DNA of 64,000 nucleotides, taken from Streptomyces mangrovi. Its GTDB lineage: Bacteria; Actinomycetota; Actinomycetes; Streptomycetales; Streptomycetaceae. Position 1 is the stretch's first letter. Every line of letters begins with the position of its first letter. A model generated the notes under the pieces. It worked only from the letters and a program-made list of their open reading frames with translations, was not told where the DNA came from and ran no database searches. The stretch spans positions 496,001-560,000 of the forward strand of contig NZ_FOSG01000001.1 in the NCBI RefSeq assembly GCF_900114215.1. The letters are read 5' to 3'. The translations under genes were made by a program, and so were the position numbers. Below are positions 61,898 to 64,000 of this stretch, piece by piece.

Positions 61898-62044
61898 GCC
61901 GCCCTCAAGGCTCCGAAAGCCCGGGCCATAACACCGTGCTATGGCCAAGTGGTAGTACCCAGCCCGTTCCGCTTACGGGAATCCTGGTGCCTCCCCCACA
62001 GGTCACACGCGAACCATCGCGTGTATCCGGAAGCGAGGCACCCC

Positions 62045-62767
62045 TTGCGAATAACCAGGCTCGTCCCCGCTCTGATCGCGGCCATGGCCGCCGTTCTCTC
62101 CCTCTTCGTGCTGGCCCCGGCCGCCTCCGCCAAGGAGGCGCCCGGCAGCGGCGGCCCGCAGCCGATCATCGGCGGCGGCTACGCGCAGAACGCGCCCTGG
62201 GCCGCGCGGCTGTTCTCCAACGGCCGTGAGACGTGCTCCGCGACGATCATCGCGCCGACATGGATCCTCACCGCCAAGCACTGCGTCAGCGGCGGCGGGC
62301 TGTCGTTCCGCATCGGCAGCCTCAACCAGCACAGCGGCGGCACCGTCGCCAACGGCACCCAGATCTACAACCACTCCTCCTCGGACCTGTCGCTGGTCCG
62401 CCTGGACCGCTCCGTCTCGGCGACCTACGCCCGCCTGGGGCAGCCGGGTTCGGTGCGGGTCAACCAGACCGTGCAGGTCTACGGCTGGGGCGCCACCTCC
62501 CGGTGCGGCTCCGAGGCCAACTGCCAGTCGCAGTACCTGAAGGTCGCGAACGTGATCGTGACCGGCGGCTGCCGTGACGCCTACTACGGTTCGGCGATCT
62601 GCGCCCGCCGCGGCGACGGCATCACCGCGGGCGGCGACTCCGGCGGCCCGATGATGGCGAACGGCGTCCAGGTCGGCGTCGCGTCCACCAGCGACCGGCA
62701 GACCACCACGGCCTACACCAACGTGACGGCCTACCGCTCCTGGATCCAGTCGATCGCGGGCGTCTGA
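62045..62767 (+). CDS. Secreted trypsin-like serine protease
   Basis: 240 residues from TTG 62045. Signal peptide RLVPALIAAMAAVLSLFVLA ends near ASA. Chymotrypsin-fold triad: His in LTAKHCV, Asp in DLSLVRLD, Ser in GGDSGGPM. IIGGGYAQNAPW marks activation of the mature enzyme after a short propeptide. Cysteines could form three disulfides. TTG is used because no ATG is near the signal peptide and GAGG precedes. Confidence 0.88.
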   Translation: MRITRLVPALIAAMAAVLSLFVLAPAASAKEAPGSGGPQPIIGGGYAQNAPWAARLFSNGRETCSATIIAPTWILTAKHCVSGGGLSFRIGSLNQHSGGTVANGTQIYNHSSSDLSLVRLDRSVSATYARLGQPGSVRVNQTVQVYGWGATSRCGSEANCQSQYLKVANVIVTGGCRDAYYGSAICARRGDGITAGGDSGGPMMANGVQVGVASTSDRQTTTAYTNVTAYRSWIQSIAGV

Positions 62768-62803
62768 TCCCGCGCGGTCCGTTCTGACAGCAGTCCCTTC
62801 CTC

Positions 62804-62845
62804 CGGGTTCTCCCCGTTCCGCCCCCGCGGAGCGGGGAGAACCCG
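62804..62845. terminator. Terminator after the protease gene
   Basis: CGGGTTCTCCCCG (62804-62816) pairs with CGGGGAGAACCCG (62833-62845), then TTT. Confidence 0.8.
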
Positions 62846-62880
62846 TTTCCGGCTCCGGGCCGGGCCGGCCGGCCGGCCGG

Positions 62881-64000
62881 TCAGAGGGTCTCGCTGAGGG
62901 TGTCGGCGATGCGGCGGCGGGAGGCGCGGGCGGCGGGGACGGCCGAGACCGCGACCGCGCCCGACACGGCCGCGGCGGCCACCAGCAGCAGGACGCCGGG
63001 GTGCGGGTACTGGGCTATGCCCGCGCCGATGCCGCTGGAGCGGCCCTGCGCGTCGATCAGCCACCGTCCGGCGGCGGCCCCCAGCACGGTGCCGGCCAGG
63101 GCGGCGGCCAGGGCGGTGAAGGCGGTGGAGACGGTGATCACGCCCGCTATCTGGCGTGGGGTCAGGCCGATGGCCTTCAGTGCGAGCAGGTCGCGTCCCC
63201 GGTCGCGGACGCGGGCGCCGAGGACGGTGGACAGTTCGGTGAGCCCTATCAGGGCGAGGACGGCGATCAGTCCGGCGAGGACGCCGCGCACGCCGACCAG
63301 TTCGTCGGCGGGGTTGGCCGGTTCGCGGACCTCCAGGCGTCCGCCGGAGGAGGCGGCCAGTTCGGCGCCGACCTCCCCGGCGTCGGCGCCGTCGCGCAGG
63401 ACGAGGTGGTGGACGTCGGGCGCGGCCGGACCCGGGCCGTCGCCCAGATCGAGGTTGTCCAGGGAGGTGGAGATCACCCGGCCGCCGTCCTCGGGTTCGA
63501 TGGAGCGGCCGGTGATGTGGAGGATCTGCGGGCGGCCCTGGACGGTCATGCGCACCCAGTCGCCGACGCGTACGTCCAGCAGGTCGAGCAGCCCCTGCCC
63601 GGCGACGGCCTCGTCCGGGCCGTCGGGGAGGCGGCCCTCGGCGAGGGCGAAGGGGTAGGGGTCGGCGTCGGTGCCCAGGCCGCGCAGGGTGATGGTGGCG
63701 GTCTGGCCGGGGACGAGGGCCTCGACCTCGGTGCCGGGGTGGACGGCGGTGACGTCGGGGTGTGCGGCCAGCAGCCGCCCGGTGCGGGCGCGGTGGTCGG
63801 CCTCGGAGCCGTCCGGGGAGCCGTCGCGCACGGTGAGGGCGGCGGGCAGGCCGACCTCCTCCGGGTGCTCGTGGAAGCGGTCCACGGTGGCCCAGGCGCC
63901 CAGCGCGGCGGTGATCATCGCCAGCGGCACGGCCAGGCGTCCGACGGCGGCCAGCGAGCGGGCCCGGCCGGGGAACGCGCCGCGCCAGCCCAGGACGAGG
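62881..64000 (-). CDS. FtsX-like ABC permease, 5' end cut by window edge
   Basis: 373 codons present, open at the right edge. Four to five membrane helices with an extracytoplasmic domain; the FtsX module is at the C-terminus (RDRGRDLLALKAIGLTPRQI, then ALAAALAGTVLG). Likely part of a MacB-type exporter; the ATPase would be to the right. Confidence 0.85.
   Translation of the reverse strand, partial: LVLGWRGAFPGRARSLAAVGRLAVPLAMITAALGAWATVDRFHEHPEEVGLPAALTVRDGSPDGSEADHRARTGRLLAAHPDVTAVHPGTEVEALVPGQTATITLRGLGTDADPYPFALAEGRLPDGPDEAVAGQGLLDLLDVRVGDWVRMTVQGRPQILHITGRSIEPEDGGRVISTSLDNLDLGDGPGPAAPDVHHLVLRDGADAGEVGAELAASSGGRLEVREPANPADELVGVRGVLAGLIAVLALIGLTELSTVLGARVRDRGRDLLALKAIGLTPRQIAGVITVSTAFTALAAALAGTVLGAAAGRWLIDAQGRSSGIGAGIAQYPHPGVLLLVAAAAVSGAVAVSAVPAARASRRRIADTLSETL

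Overview
The window is high-GC actinobacterial chromosome, almost certainly Streptomyces or a close relative. Codon third positions are nearly all G or C, many genes start without a leader behind a TANNNT -10 box, and the protein set is typical of the genus (PhoR/PhoU, mycothiol enzymes MshA and MshD, GlnR, DUF397/DUF5753 regulator pairs, a Cys-rich leader peptide before a sulfurtransferase). Most of it reads as stable core chromosome interrupted by three accessory patches.

Region by region. 1-2.5 kb: phosphate sensing, phoR (cut by the left edge) divergent from phoU with a clear PHO box between them. 2.7-5.3 kb: a Cys-rich metallothionein-like peptide, a DUF1264 protein with a His/Gly repeat, and a sugar-type solute-binding lipoprotein without permeases. 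5.6-9.1 kb is the first accessory patch: a TPP riboswitch with a terminator hairpin but no gene behind it, a displaced phosphoglycerate-mutase-like 3' end with its own long terminator, a PIN toxin/antitoxin pair, and a 3' half of tRNA-Ser that looks like an attachment-site scar. 9.1-20.4 kb: gpmA, an MFS exporter, a complete branched-chain-amino-acid-type ABC operon ending in an alpha/beta hydrolase, a YbjN protein, mshA and a small methyltransferase. 20.5-25 kb: hsp20 and the polyphosphate operon ppk-CHAD-NUDIX. 25.4-30.8 kb: an HTH/DUF397 pair, then a SWIM zinc-finger/DUF6493 pair whose promoter resembles the DNA-damage (RecA-NDp/PafBC) type. 30.9-37.5 kb: mshD, a secreted 5'-nucleotidase, a Ser/Thr kinase, two paralogous lipoproteins and a DUF4180 protein. 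37.5-42.7 kb: an MprAB-like two-component system with a PepD-like protease, a LacI regulator and glnR. 42.9-52.2 kb: a hydrolase, MoaD-like and membrane proteins, an LmeA-like protein, the Cys leader-sulfurtransferase-SseC operon, DsrE, three overlapping paralogous membrane-anchored genes, a 33-residue membrane peptide and a nitrobindin-like protein.

52.2-55.7 kb is the second accessory patch and the most interesting cassette: a HEPN Abi-type protein, a DNA N6-adenine methylase with an N-terminal HTH, and a half-size specificity subunit, with no restriction subunit. It lies between the nitrobindin-like gene and fur. 55.8-57.6 kb: fur, ygfZ and a small protein. 58-61.2 kb is the third patch, a gene graveyard: a Phd/YefM antitoxin whose YoeB-type toxin has collapsed to its two ends, fragments of two DUF397 genes and a WYL regulator, then an intact DUF5753/DUF397 pair. 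61.3-64 kb: a two-gene unit with a Cys-rich protein, a secreted trypsin-like protease and an FtsX-type permease running off the right edge.

Themes that tie genes together are phosphate and polyphosphate handling (PhoR/PhoU, Ppk, CHAD, 5'-nucleotidase), mycothiol and sulfur metabolism (MshA, MshD, Cys leader, sulfurtransferase, SseC, DsrE), nitrogen control (GlnR), and defence or addiction modules. No CRISPR array, intact tRNA or rRNA, transposase, integrase or biosynthetic gene cluster was seen. All functions are inferred by reading sequences and from memory of families; no database search was run.
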